Assembly (NCBI RefSeq): GCF_020819555.1
Contig: NZ_JAJHJB010000022.1
Span: forward strand, 1 to 64,000
Direction of reading: 5' to 3'
DNA length: 64,000 nucleotides
Source: Pelosinus baikalensis
GTDB lineage: Bacteria; Bacillota; Negativicutes; DSM-13327
The position numbers and the translations under genes are program-made. How positions within the stretch are numbered: the stretch's first letter is position 1; the number at the start of each line of letters is the position of its first letter. Under the pieces are notes generated by a model. The model saw only the letters and a program-made list of their open reading frames with translations, was not told where the DNA came from and did no database searches. Below, one piece after another: positions 35,618 through 45,061 of this stretch.

Positions 35618-36184
35618 TCACTTCTTTTTGTCGGCTGTAAAAGCAGATACTTCTTCCACAGCTTCCTTAATTCCTTTGGTCACAGCACGAGAAGTAATCG
35701 TTGCTCCAGTTAACGCCTGAATATTTTTATCACTAGGAACTTTTACTACTTCTAAATTTTCAGCTGCTTTGCCAGCAAATTGCTTACGAAAGGCTGGCTT
35801 TTCAGCTTTATCCCCAAGACCTGGGGTTTCCTTATGACTTAGAATCGCATAATCGATAATTTTGCCATCAACAGATACAGCAGCCAACATTTTTATAGCG
35901 CCAGCATAACCTTTACTTTCAGCTGGTACAACATATGCAATTACTTTACCATCTTTTAGTGCTGCATACCAGCCTGTTTTACCTTCAATGGCTTTAAAAT
36001 CCTGGGCATCAGCAACGAGTGCCTTACGTGCCTGATTATCAAGCTGGATCCTTGTCTTAGCAGCAATTGGTGCCGTTACGGCATAAGTGCCTGCAATTAC
36101 TGCGCTTGAAAGCAAACAGGCAAGTGTAAGATTGATACCTACTTTAAAAACGCTATCATTTTGTTCATGTGCATCATGTGCCAT
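35618..36184 (-). CDS. rnfG: Rnf complex subunit G (covalent FMN)
   Basis: The 188-residue protein has one N-terminal membrane helix (about 14-36) and an extracytoplasmic flavin domain. TGATITS (159-165) is the FMN-linkage motif, the flavin being expected on Thr164 by phosphoester bond after ApbE action. No apbE gene is seen in the window, so it must be elsewhere. AGGAGG lies seven bases before the ATG. Confidence 0.95.
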   Translation of the reverse strand: MAHDAHEQNDSVFKVGINLTLACLLSSAVIAGTYAVTAPIAAKTRIQLDNQARKALVADAQDFKAIEGKTGWYAALKDGKVIAYVVPAESKGYAGAIKMLAAVSVDGKIIDYAILSHKETPGLGDKAEKPAFRKQFAGKAAENLEVVKVPSDKNIQALTGATITSRAVTKGIKEAVEEVSAFTADKKK

Positions 36185-36189
36185 ATGCC

Positions 36190-37179
36190 TTACCTCCTTG
36201 CACCATATTTTACAGGTCTTACTAAACGGTCAATCAGGGGCGTGACGCAGTTCATCAATAATATTGCATAACATACGCCTTCAGGATAACCGCCCTGCAA
36301 ACGGATTAGGACAGTAAGAGCACCGGCTCCTATAGCAAAAATAATTTGACCCTTAGTAGTAATTGGAATGGTTACCATGTCTGTCGCCATGTAGAAAGCA
36401 CCCAAGATAAGACCTCCAGACATCATATGAAGAAGTGGATCTCCACCAAATGCAGCAGTCAAAGCTCCTACAGTACCAATCATGACTACAGGCACCTGCC
36501 ATTTGATATAACCTTTATAGATTAGATAAATTCCACCTAAAAGGAGAAGAATTGCTGAAGTTTCTCCCATACTACCAGCGCGCTCACCTAAAAACAAAGA
36601 CTTGTACATGGTAGCTTGATCACCGAAACTCGCTACAAGTTTTTCGTACCCTTGCAGTTTTAGAATCCCTAAGGGAGTGGCTGATGTTAGCCCATCCACT
36701 TTACCAACCATATCTCGTGATATTGGCCAAGTAGTCATAGCAATCGGCCAGGATGCAAGAATAAATGCACGCCCAATAAGAGCAGGATTAAAAATGTTAA
36801 ATCCTAAACCACCCATAGTGTGTTTTGCAACAGCAATAGCAAAAATGGACCCCGCCAGCGGCATATACCACGGCAATGTTGCAGGAATATTCATTGCAAG
36901 CAGCAAACCTGTTAAAAAGGCACTGCCATCTCCTATAACCATAGGCTTATTTTGCCATTTTAAAATTAAGTATTCGGTTACTACTGCGGCAACAATGCAA
37001 ATAACTAGATTAACAAATGCAGGCATTCCGAAATTAAAGATTGAGAAAAGTGCTGCAGGCGCTAGCGCTGCGTTAACGCTCCACATAATCTTTGAAATTG
37101 ATTCATCACACCGGATGTGGGGTGATGCCGAAACCATTAAATTATCTATTTCTATTTTTGTTTTTGCTTCTATGCTCAT
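36190..37179 (-). CDS. rnfD: Rnf complex subunit D (membrane FMN subunit)
   Basis: The 329-residue multi-pass membrane protein carries the second covalent FMN; DGLTSATPL (162-170) is the attachment loop, with Thr168 the likely site. It is homologous to NqrB and helps ion translocation. It lies 12 bases after rnfC and five before rnfG. Confidence 0.95.
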   Translation of the reverse strand: MSIEAKTKIEIDNLMVSASPHIRCDESISKIMWSVNAALAPAALFSIFNFGMPAFVNLVICIVAAVVTEYLILKWQNKPMVIGDGSAFLTGLLLAMNIPATLPWYMPLAGSIFAIAVAKHTMGGLGFNIFNPALIGRAFILASWPIAMTTWPISRDMVGKVDGLTSATPLGILKLQGYEKLVASFGDQATMYKSLFLGERAGSMGETSAILLLLGGIYLIYKGYIKWQVPVVMIGTVGALTAAFGGDPLLHMMSGGLILGAFYMATDMVTIPITTKGQIIFAIGAGALTVLIRLQGGYPEGVCYAILLMNCVTPLIDRLVRPVKYGARR

Positions 37180-37191
37180 ACAGCCACCTCC

Positions 37192-38514
37192 TTATTTCTT
37201 CGCCGCCATTGCTGCATTTTGCGCTTTGGACAATTTAATATAATGAACGATGTTACGTTTTGCAGGACATACATATACACAAGAGCCGCACTCCACACAA
37301 TCCAATAAATCATATTCTTCCTTAGCTACTGAATATGCATTGCGTTCGGCTAATATACTCAGCATGCTAGGCACCAATCCCATTGGACAGGCCTCTACAC
37401 AACGCCCGCAACGGATACATGGACGCTCTGGACCAATATTAACATCAGCTTCACTTAGTGCCAGAATACCTGATGTCCCTTTTATAATGGGCACATCAAG
37501 AGTACGTTGTGCCATTCCCATCATAGGTCCACCCATAATCACTTTAACTGGTACTTCGGTAAATCCACCACACAATGCTACAGCTTGGGCAAATGTAGTA
37601 CCAATTCGTAGTAATAAGTTTTTAGGTTGCGCAATCGCACCACCAGTAACAGTTGTTACCCGTTCAATCAATGGGATTCCTTTTTCTACAGCATCTGCAA
37701 TGGCTACCACAGTACCAACATTTTGAACCACTACACCAACATCCATGGGCAATCCACCAGAAGGTACATCCGTACCGCAAATTACGCCAATCAATGTTTT
37801 TTCTGCCCCCTGGGGATATTTCGTCTGAAGGGGTACTACTTCAATTCCGGCAATTCCAGTACAGGCTTTATTCATTACAGCAATTGCATCAGGCTTATTT
37901 TCTTCTATGCCTATATATCCTTTACTTACGCCCAATACTTTCATTGCAATTTGCATACCAGTCACGATTCTTTCTGACTGTTCTAACATCACTCGATGAT
38001 CTGCAGTAAGAAACGGTTCGCATTCTGCTGCATTTAATATAAAAGTATGAATCGGTTTTTCTGCAGGTGGAGCCATTTTTACATGTGTAGGAAACGTTGC
38101 TCCCCCCATACCAACCATACCTGTTTGACGAATAATTTCCTTAATTTCTGCTGCCTCTAAGGTTTTCCAATCACGTTGCAGGGGCAAACCTTCTACCCAT
38201 TCATCTTGCCCATCACTTTCAATGACAACGGACATACAGGTACCAAATACTGGATGGGGATACTCAGCAAGCTCTACTACCTTACCTGAAGTAGAGGCAT
38301 GTATCGGGCTTGAAACGAAAGCCTGAGCTTCAGCTATCACTTGCCCTTTTTTAATTAAATCCCCAACTTTTACTATTGGTGAACATGGTGCACCAATGTG
38401 TTGTCTCACAGGAATAATGACTTTCTCAGGTATAGGCGCAATTTCAATCGGTTTACTTGCGGTATACCTTTTACGGTCGTCGGGATGTACACCCCCACGA
38501 AAGCTTTTTGCCAT
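37192..38514 (-). CDS. rnfC: Rnf complex subunit C (NADH-binding flavo-iron-sulfur subunit)
   Basis: RnfC is the site of NAD reduction/oxidation. The 440-residue protein has an N-terminal barrel-sandwich, an NADH/FMN-binding region (GMVGMGGATFPTHVK) and two [4Fe-4S] sets, CIRCGRCVEACPMG and CVECGSCVYVCPAKRN. It is the first Rnf gene, preceded by rseC at 38668 with a 153-base gap that contains an AATGAAGG/CCTTCATT inverted repeat (38584-38603) of unknown meaning. Confidence 0.95.
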   Translation of the reverse strand: MAKSFRGGVHPDDRKRYTASKPIEIAPIPEKVIIPVRQHIGAPCSPIVKVGDLIKKGQVIAEAQAFVSSPIHASTSGKVVELAEYPHPVFGTCMSVVIESDGQDEWVEGLPLQRDWKTLEAAEIKEIIRQTGMVGMGGATFPTHVKMAPPAEKPIHTFILNAAECEPFLTADHRVMLEQSERIVTGMQIAMKVLGVSKGYIGIEENKPDAIAVMNKACTGIAGIEVVPLQTKYPQGAEKTLIGVICGTDVPSGGLPMDVGVVVQNVGTVVAIADAVEKGIPLIERVTTVTGGAIAQPKNLLLRIGTTFAQAVALCGGFTEVPVKVIMGGPMMGMAQRTLDVPIIKGTSGILALSEADVNIGPERPCIRCGRCVEACPMGLVPSMLSILAERNAYSVAKEEYDLLDCVECGSCVYVCPAKRNIVHYIKLSKAQNAAMAAKK

Positions 38515-38667
38515 AATTTCACCCCTCTTAAACTAACTAATGTCATTTATTTTCCTCAGCCTGCTAAAGGAAGGCTTAATTCAAATGAAGGTCTTCCTTC
38601 ATTAAACCTCGTCCCTCTTATCCTTTAACTTAGCTCTGACCTACAACAGATAAAGGCCTTAAAAGCT

Positions 38668-39093
38668 TTAGTCATTAGATAAAATTCGTACAATCATCGG
38701 TTGCATCTTACTATCGGATCTGGCAGCAGAATCGAAAAATTTAATATATACAACTGATAAAATGAAAGCAAACGTACCACCAATAATCTGAAACCATAAT
38801 GGCCGATAGCTTAAATGCTCGGCAAAGATTCCACCTATAACCGCACCAATAAAGACTAAGATTAGTGGTAAAATATACACAATAAAAGCAGCTTTTAACA
38901 TATTCACTTCTCTGACTTCGATAGCTACACGCTGACCAATCTTGGCTCCTATATCATTTCTCGCCTCAAGTACCAATGCCGAATTTCCGGGACAAGCTCC
39001 ACAGTTTTCACAGTCATTATGGCGACTTGTCTTTACTTTTGCCAAATGATTGCCAACCACTTCAAGAACAATTCCTTCTTGCTGCTTATCCAT
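38668..39093 (-). CDS. rseC: RseC/MucC-family membrane protein
   Basis: The 141-residue protein has a Cys-rich N-terminal region (CENCGACPGNSALV) and two membrane segments (about 67-88 and 99-117). RseC proteins were linked to SoxR reduction together with the Rnf (Rsx) complex in E. coli. The gene lies directly upstream of rnfC, so it probably belongs to the Rnf operon. The Cys set (CX2CX2C) could carry an iron-sulfur cluster (inference). Confidence 0.85.
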   Translation of the reverse strand: MDKQQEGIVLEVVGNHLAKVKTSRHNDCENCGACPGNSALVLEARNDIGAKIGQRVAIEVREVNMLKAAFIVYILPLILVFIGAVIGGIFAEHLSYRPLWFQIIGGTFAFILSVVYIKFFDSAARSDSKMQPMIVRILSND

Positions 39094-39145
39094 AAAGAGC
39101 TCCTTTCTACATTACTGCCTGTTGGAATATAAATCACATAGGTTT

Positions 39146-39175
39146 ACTCTACACCAATTAATTAGCCTCTGTCAA
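39146..39175 (-). promoter_or_regulatory. candidate promoter of the rseC-rnf operon
   Basis: On the minus strand TTGACA (39175-39170) is followed by TGTAGA after 16 bases or TAGAGT after 18 bases. It lies about 50 bases before the rseC ATG. The -35 is perfect and the -10 is poor. The remainder of the 355-base gap to 39448 is AT-rich non-coding sequence and the mmdC terminator. Confidence 0.5.
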
Positions 39176-39359
39176 TCATTCAGAAACAATATTCTATATC
39201 CTACAGCAGTTACTTTTTTCACGTTATTTGCCGCTATTTGTTATTCTAATATTACAGTTATTGTTTGATAATTCTAATAATTTAATTTTATTTTGTAAAT
39301 TCGTACAATATACATACACATCTTTGATGAGATCAACTACCTAAATCACTTTATGTTTT

Positions 39360-39418
39360 ATATTGAAAATAAAGGGCTGTCTCAAGGATTTTAGAAATCC
39401 CTTGAGACAGCCCTTAAA
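39360..39418 (-). terminator. intrinsic terminator closing the first propionate operon
   Basis: The stem AAGGGCTGTCTCAAGG / CCTTGAGACAGCCCTT (39418-39372) is 16 bases long and followed by TATTTTC on the minus strand. It lies 31 bases after the mmdC stop. Confidence 0.9.
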
Positions 39419-39448
39419 ATTATTTAATTTATATTAAATAATTTTTAT

Positions 39449-39838
39449 TTACTTAATAACAGCCAAAACTTCGTTAGGTTTTACACTTTGATCAGCTGCT
39501 ACATTAATGGATTTTACAGTGCCATCAACAGGAGCAGTAATCTCATTTTGCATTTTCATTGCTTCAAGAATCAACAAAACATCGCCTTTTTTCACTGCTT
39601 GTCCTGCTTTAGCAAGTACTTTTACAATTTTGCCAGGCATTGGGGAAGGAACACCAGTTTCACCAGCGCCAACTTCAGCAGCAGCAGGTGCAGCAGCGGC
39701 AACTGGAGCTGCTGCTTTAGGAGCAGCCGGAGCAGCAGCAGGTTTTGCTGCAGGAGCAGCCACTGCTTTTGCTTCTTTTACTTCTTCTACTTCAACCTGA
39801 TATGCAGTACCATTCACAGTAATATTAAATTTCTTCAT
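39449..39838 (-). CDS. mmdC: biotin carrier (gamma) subunit of methylmalonyl-CoA decarboxylase, copy 1
   Basis: The subunit carries CO2 on biotin from the alpha carboxyltransferase to the beta pump. The 129-residue protein has an N-terminal part (MKKFNITVNGTAYQVEV), an Ala/Pro hinge (about 26-55) and a biotinyl domain with EAMKM, Lys95 being the biotin site. The start is 39838; the frame is open to 39904 but overlaps mmdE. It lies 35 bases after mmdE. No beta subunit gene follows; the operon ends here. Confidence 0.9.
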   Translation of the reverse strand: MKKFNITVNGTAYQVEVEEVKEAKAVAAPAAKPAAAPAAPKAAAPVAAAAPAAAEVGAGETGVPSPMPGKIVKVLAKAGQAVKKGDVLLILEAMKMQNEITAPVDGTVKSINVAADQSVKPNEVLAVIK

Positions 39839-39873
39839 TTTACTAACCTCCAAATATTTATAATATGCTTGTT

Positions 39874-40020
39874 TTATGCGTTTTTGCGACCAGCAATAGA
39901 CCATTCATTACTACTACGTATAATTTTTACAGCCTGAAAACCTGTGCCCAACATTTCATAAATAGCCGCAGTAATAACTGCTACTACTTCTGGGGAAACA
40001 CCTTTTGCATCTATCTTCAT
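39874..40020 (-). CDS. mmdE: epsilon-like small subunit of methylmalonyl-CoA decarboxylase
   Basis: This 48-residue frame starts MKIDAKGVSPEVVAVITAAI and ends WSIAGRKNA. It resembles the C-terminal part of the OadG/delta subunit (compare ILFTAAIAAYG and WSQAAR in the copy at 59578), which is how MmdE of Veillonella is related to MmdD. AAGGAAGGTG lies nine bases upstream. It lies between mmdA (18-base gap) and mmdC (35). It is short, but context and the shared motif support it. It would stabilise the alpha-gamma complex. Confidence 0.75.
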   Translation of the reverse strand: MKIDAKGVSPEVVAVITAAIYEMLGTGFQAVKIIRSSNEWSIAGRKNA

Positions 40021-40038
40021 ACTATTCCACACCTTCCT

Positions 40039-41568
40039 TTATAGAGGAATGTTGCCATGTTTCTTTTGTGGCCGTTGTTCGCGCTTGCTAGCCAGCATAC
40101 TTAAAGCAGTGATGATACGAGGCCTAGTTTCTTTTGGTTCAATAACCTGATCAACGAAACCACGTTCTGCCGCTTTATATGGAGTGGCAAATTCTGCTAT
40201 ATATTGTTCAGTCTTGGCTTTAACGTCTGGATCGCCACGGAATATTATGTTTGCTGCACCGGCAGGTCCCATAACAGCAATCTCAGATGTTGGCCAAGCC
40301 ATGACCTGATCCGCACCCAAATCTTGTGAACACATTGCTAAGTAAGAACCACCATAAGCTTTACGAGTAATTACTGTCACTTTTGGCACTGTTGCTTCTG
40401 AATAAGCATACAGCATTTTGGCACCATGACGAATAATTCCACCATATTCTTGACTAACACCTGGTAAGAATCCTGGAACGTCAACTAAGTTGACCAAAGG
40501 AATATTAAAGGCGTCACAAAAACGAATAAAGCGAGCAGACTTATCAGATGCATCCACATCTAAGCAACCTGCCATTACTGACGGCTGGTTAGCAATAATG
40601 CCTACTGTTTGACCATCGAAACGAGCAAAGCAAGTAAGAATATTTCTTGCAAAATATGGCTGTACTTCATAGAAATCACCATTATCAACAATGGCAGAAA
40701 TAATATCTTTCATGTTATAAGGTTGATTTGGATTATCAGGTAACAGCGTATTTAAAGACTCTTCCATACGATTTACATCATCTGTATTTAAGACGACTGG
40801 AGATCCTTCTAGGTTATTACCAGGCAAGAAGCTCATCAAACAACGGATTTGCTCTAAGCAATCCTCATCATTTTCCGCAACAAAATGAGCTACCCCGGAG
40901 GTTGTATTGTGAGTCATAGCCCCACCCAACGCTTCAGCTGTAACTTCTTCCGCCGTAACAGACTTAATTACTTGCGGACCAGTAATAAACATTTGACTGG
41001 TGTTCTTAACCATATAAATGAAATCAGTCAGAGCTGGAGAATACACTGCACCACCAGCGCATGGTCCCATAATAACTGAAATCTGAGGAATTACCCCTGA
41101 AGCCAGTGTATTATTATAGAATATTTTACCATAGCCGGCGAGTGCATCTACTGCTTCTTGGATACGTGCTCCGCCTGAATCATTAATACCAATGATAGGA
41201 GCCCCCATTTTCAAGGCTAACTGTTGTACTTTAACAATTTTAGCAGCATGCATTTCACCTAACGATCCACCTACTACAGTAAAATCTTGAGCAAATACAT
41301 ACACTAAACGTCCTTCAATTGTTCCATAGCCAGTAACAACGCCTTCAGCAGGAGCATTTACGGAAGCCATATCAAAATTTACACAGCGATGAGTAACAAA
41401 CTGATCCAATTCAACAAACGTATTAGGATCTAATAGTTTTTCTACACGCTCACGAGCAGTTAACTTGCCAGTAGCATGTTGCTTATCGATCCGCTTTTGA
41501 CCGCCGCCTAATTTGATTTTTTCCTGCCTTGCTTTTAAATCTTCAATCTTCTCTTGGACTGTAGCCAT
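40039..41568 (-). CDS. mmdA: methylmalonyl-CoA decarboxylase alpha subunit (carboxyltransferase), copy 1
   Basis: The subunit moves the carboxyl group of (S)-methylmalonyl-CoA to biotin, giving propionyl-CoA. The 509-residue protein is a two-domain crotonase-fold carboxyltransferase with GYGTIEGRLVYVFAQDFTV, the oxyanion-hole glycines of PIIGINDSGGARIQE and GPCAGGAVYSPALTDF, and the second-domain GGIIRHGAKMLYAYSEATVPK. The start at 41568 has GGAGGTG just upstream. The copy at 59985 has the same length but differs visibly throughout. Confidence 0.92.
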   Translation of the reverse strand: MATVQEKIEDLKARQEKIKLGGGQKRIDKQHATGKLTARERVEKLLDPNTFVELDQFVTHRCVNFDMASVNAPAEGVVTGYGTIEGRLVYVFAQDFTVVGGSLGEMHAAKIVKVQQLALKMGAPIIGINDSGGARIQEAVDALAGYGKIFYNNTLASGVIPQISVIMGPCAGGAVYSPALTDFIYMVKNTSQMFITGPQVIKSVTAEEVTAEALGGAMTHNTTSGVAHFVAENDEDCLEQIRCLMSFLPGNNLEGSPVVLNTDDVNRMEESLNTLLPDNPNQPYNMKDIISAIVDNGDFYEVQPYFARNILTCFARFDGQTVGIIANQPSVMAGCLDVDASDKSARFIRFCDAFNIPLVNLVDVPGFLPGVSQEYGGIIRHGAKMLYAYSEATVPKVTVITRKAYGGSYLAMCSQDLGADQVMAWPTSEIAVMGPAGAANIIFRGDPDVKAKTEQYIAEFATPYKAAERGFVDQVIEPKETRPRIITALSMLASKREQRPQKKHGNIPL

Positions 41569-41663
41569 TTTACACCTCCAACAACATTCAAATATCACAT
41601 ATAGTAAGACTATATAATTCGCAATATTTTCTAATTGTATACATTATATAACTCTATCAACTC

Positions 41664-42071
41664 TTATTTACGTTCTGATAACTCAAGTAAAATGCCGCCA
41701 GTCGCTTTAGGATGAACAAAAGCAATTGAGGCCCCGCCTGCACCGTAACGAGGTACTTCATCAATCATACGTACGCCTTTTGCTTTCAAATCAGCAATCG
41801 CAGCTTCGATATTATCCACACGCAAAGCAAGATGCTGTATACCTTCACCATTCTTGTCAATATATTTAGCAATAGGACCATCTGGTGAAGTGGATTCTAA
41901 AAGCTCAATCTCACTATCTCCACAAGGATAGAAACAAACTTTCACTTTCTGTTGTTCTACAGTTTCCTCGCCTGCTGCTTCCATACCAAGTACTTCGCTA
42001 TAAAACTTCTTAGCCTGTTCTAGATCTTTTACGGCAATACCAATATGGTCTACCTTTAATGTTTTAAACAT
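41664..42071 (-). CDS. mce: methylmalonyl-CoA epimerase, copy 1
   Basis: The enzyme interconverts (R)- and (S)-methylmalonyl-CoA. The 135-residue VOC-fold protein has the metal ligands His9 in VDHIGIAV, His91 in QHLALRV and the C-terminal Glu in ILLELSERK. It is followed by mmdA after 95 bases. The second copy at 61548 differs at five residues. Confidence 0.93.
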   Translation of the reverse strand: MFKTLKVDHIGIAVKDLEQAKKFYSEVLGMEAAGEETVEQQKVKVCFYPCGDSEIELLESTSPDGPIAKYIDKNGEGIQHLALRVDNIEAAIADLKAKGVRMIDEVPRYGAGGASIAFVHPKATGGILLELSERK

Positions 42072-42091
42072 AGTTAATCCTCCTTTTTCAA

Positions 42092-43030
42092 TTATCGTAA
42101 AATAGTTGTCATTATGTCGCCAACAACAGCATACGGATTTTTTTCGCGTTTTTCTACACTGATTACCAACTCATCGAATTTTCCATAATCCGAAAGCTGT
42201 TTTCGCACATATCTTCCAACCTGCTCATCAAGCATCGCTAACAATTCACTTTTGGTACGATTGGTGCGACGGTTGACAAATTGACCCGATTCTTTTGAGT
42301 GAACAATCTGCTTTTCAATCGCTTCAGCTAACTCGTTTATACCTTCACCACGATTTGCTATAACACGTTGAATCGGTGGACGCCACTCTATTTTATCCTG
42401 ATTTAAGTCTAGCATCATTTCTAGCTCGGTGTGAAGGCGGTCAACCCCCTCATGATCTGCCTTATTAATGGCAAAAACATCACCAATTTCTAATATACCG
42501 GCTTTAATTGCCTGAATATCATCACCTAAACCAGGTACTAATACTACTAAAGTAGTATCAGCGGTTTTGACAATATCGACTTCTGACTGCCCTACACCAA
42601 CGGTTTCAACAAGAACCACATCAAAACCGAAAGCATCTAAAATCTTAATCGCTTCCGATGTCTTACGGGATAAACCACCCAAACTCCCTCTAGTACCCAT
42701 ACTGCGAATGAAAACACCTTGATCCAAGGTTAGTTCATTCATGCGAATACGGTCACCTAAGATAGCTCCACCTGAAAAGGGGCTTGTAGGATCAATTGCG
42801 ATAATACCTACGGTTTTCCCTTGGCGGCGATATTCTTTAGCTAGTTTATCCGTTAATGTACTCTTTCCTGCGCCTGGTGGTCCAGTAATACCAATAATAT
42901 GAGCATTACCAGTATGTGAATATAACGTTTGCATAATCGATACTGCATCATCATATTCATTCTCCACAGCCGTGATAGCCCTGGACAGGGCTAATCGAGA
43001 ACCTTTTAATAATTCATCTGCAATATTCAT
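42092..43030 (-). CDS. meaB: methylmalonyl-CoA mutase-associated GTPase MeaB
   Basis: This G3E-family GTPase loads and protects the cobalamin cofactor of methylmalonyl-CoA mutase. The 312-residue protein has the P-loop GITGPPGAGKSTLTDKL, Mg-binding IIAIDPTSPFSGGAILGDR, IRSMGTRGSLGGLS and NKADHEG. It lies 49 bases after mcmA2 and 20 before mce. The second cluster has no meaB, so this one protein must serve both. Confidence 0.95.
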   Translation of the reverse strand: MNIADELLKGSRLALSRAITAVENEYDDAVSIMQTLYSHTGNAHIIGITGPPGAGKSTLTDKLAKEYRRQGKTVGIIAIDPTSPFSGGAILGDRIRMNELTLDQGVFIRSMGTRGSLGGLSRKTSEAIKILDAFGFDVVLVETVGVGQSEVDIVKTADTTLVVLVPGLGDDIQAIKAGILEIGDVFAINKADHEGVDRLHTELEMMLDLNQDKIEWRPPIQRVIANRGEGINELAEAIEKQIVHSKESGQFVNRRTNRTKSELLAMLDEQVGRYVRKQLSDYGKFDELVISVEKREKNPYAVVGDIMTTILR

Positions 43031-43079
43031 TGGTTACACCACCTTATGCTACTGTAACACAGCCTAGGCTATATTATTT

Positions 43080-43472
43080 TTATTTCACATTTTCCTTGAT
43101 GTAGTCAATGATAGTAGTTGTTGATGTACCTGGCGTAAACACTTCGGATATACCAGCTGCTTTAAGAACAGGTATATCAGCATCAGGAATAACTCCACCA
43201 CCAATTATTAATACATCCGTCATACCCTTTTCATGGATTAACTCAACAATACGTGGGAACAAGTGATTGTGAGCACCAGATAATAAACTTAAGGCAATTA
43301 CATTTACGTCTTCTTGCAACGCAGCTTCTGCTATTTGCTCGGGAGTTTGACGCAAGCCCGTATAAATAACCTCAAAGCCAGCATCACGCAAAGCGCGAGC
43401 TACTACTTTCGCTCCCCGATCATGTCCATCTAAACCAGGTTTTGCAACTAATACTCTAACACGTTTTTCCAT
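43080..43472 (-). CDS. mcmA2: methylmalonyl-CoA mutase, B12-binding small subunit, copy 1
   Basis: The 130-residue product is only the C-terminal cobalamin domain of the mutase: KPGLDGHDRGAKVVARAL contains the DXHXXG motif that presents His to cobalt, and SLLSGAHNHLFP and IIGGGVIPDAD follow. The large domain is a separate gene, as in heterodimeric mutases. It starts 19 bases after mcmA1. The gene is identical at nucleotide level to 62019-62411 except the stop codon (TAA here, TAG there). Confidence 0.93.
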   Translation of the reverse strand: MEKRVRVLVAKPGLDGHDRGAKVVARALRDAGFEVIYTGLRQTPEQIAEAALQEDVNVIALSLLSGAHNHLFPRIVELIHEKGMTDVLIIGGGVIPDADIPVLKAAGISEVFTPGTSTTTIIDYIKENVK

Positions 43473-45061
43473 CGTTATTCCTCCTATCCTCTTACAGTGT
43501 TGCATGCGCTTGGTATTCACCAAAAACTTTACGCATTACGCCACAAATTTCACCAAGTGTTGCATAGGTTTTTACTGCTTCCAAGATGATTGGCATCAAA
43601 TTAACGCTGTCATCACCGCAAGCTGCTTCTAGTTTTGCTAAAGCCGCAGTTACAGCAGCATTATCTCGTTTTGCTCTTAGATCAGCAAGCTTTTTCTTTT
43701 GCAATTCACCTACAGAAGCATCTACACGCAAGAGGCCTTCTACTGGTTTTTCTTCAATTTGGAATTTGTTCACACCAACAATCACTCGATCGTTGTTTTC
43801 TACTTCTTTTTGCCATTTATAAGCACTGTCTTGAATTTCTCGTTGGATATAACCTTCTTCAATCGCAACAACAGCACCGCCGATGTCATCAATTTTCTGA
43901 ATGTATTTCAATGCTTCTGCTTCGATTTGGTTGGTCATCGCTTCTACATAGTAAGAACCAGCTAAAGGATCTACTACATCTGCTAAACCACTTTCATAGG
44001 CTACAATCTGCTGGGTACGAAGAGCAACACGTACGGAAGCTTCCGTTGGCAATGCCAATGCTTCATCTTTAGAGTTTGTGTGTAAGGACTGAGTACCACC
44101 CATAACGGCTGCTGCGGTCTGCAAGGCAACACGTACTACATTGTTATCAGGCTGTTGCGCAGTTAGCATGGATCCTGCTGTTTGTGTATGTACACGAAGC
44201 ATCCAGGATTTAGGATTTTTAGCACCAAAGCGTTCTTTCATGATTTTAGCCCATACACGACGAGAAGCACGGAATTTTGCTACTTCTTCTAATACATTAT
44301 TGTGAGCATTCCAGAAGAAGGATAAACGACCAGCAAAGGCATCTACATCAAGTCCAGCTTTAATTGCGGCTTCGCAGTACGCAATACCATCTGCAATGGT
44401 GAAAGCAATTTCTTGCGCTGCAGTTGAACCAGCTTCACGAATGTGATAACCAGAGATGGAAATGGTATTCCAGTTCGGTACATTCTTTGAACAATATTCA
44501 AATATATTGGTAATCAAACGCATGGAAGGCTTTGGAGGGAAAATGTAAGTACCGCGAGCTGCATACTCTTTCAAAATATCATTTTGAATGGTACCATTTA
44601 ATTTTTCTGGTCCAATGCCATTTTTCTCAGCTACTGCAATATACATCGCAAGAAGTACAGATGCTGGTGCATTAATGGTCATCGAAGTGGATACTTTGGC
44701 CAAATCGATTTGGTCAAACAAAATTTCCATATCTGCCAAAGAGTCAATGGCTACCCCTACTTTACCGACTTCACCTTCGGAAATGATATCATCAGAGTCA
44801 TATCCGATTTGAGTAGGTAAGTCAAAGGCGCAAGATAGACCTGTACCACCGGATTCTAAGAGGTAACGATACCGTTTGTTAGATTCTTCAGCTGTTGAGA
44901 AGCCAGCATACATACGCATAGTCCAGAAACGACCGCGATACATAGTCGGCTGCACACCACGAGTAAATGGATAGGATCCTGGTACTCCTAAATCTTTTTC
45001 ATAATCTTGACCCTCAAGGTCTAGTGGAGTATACAATCGGTTATACTCCAGGTTTTTACGT
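43081..45061. repeat. direct repeat, copy A (mutase genes)
   Basis: The interval matches 62020-64000 at a constant offset of 18,939 bases with no difference found in the stretches I compared; the encoded proteins and all antisense open frames are also the same. Identity begins inside the mcmA2 stop codon and runs to the window edge. Confidence 0.9.

Noticed and set aside
38584..38603. AATGAAGG/CCTTCATT palindrome between rseC and rnfC as operator
   Set aside because: The stem is short, has no known regulator match, and no second site; only noted in the rnfC entry.
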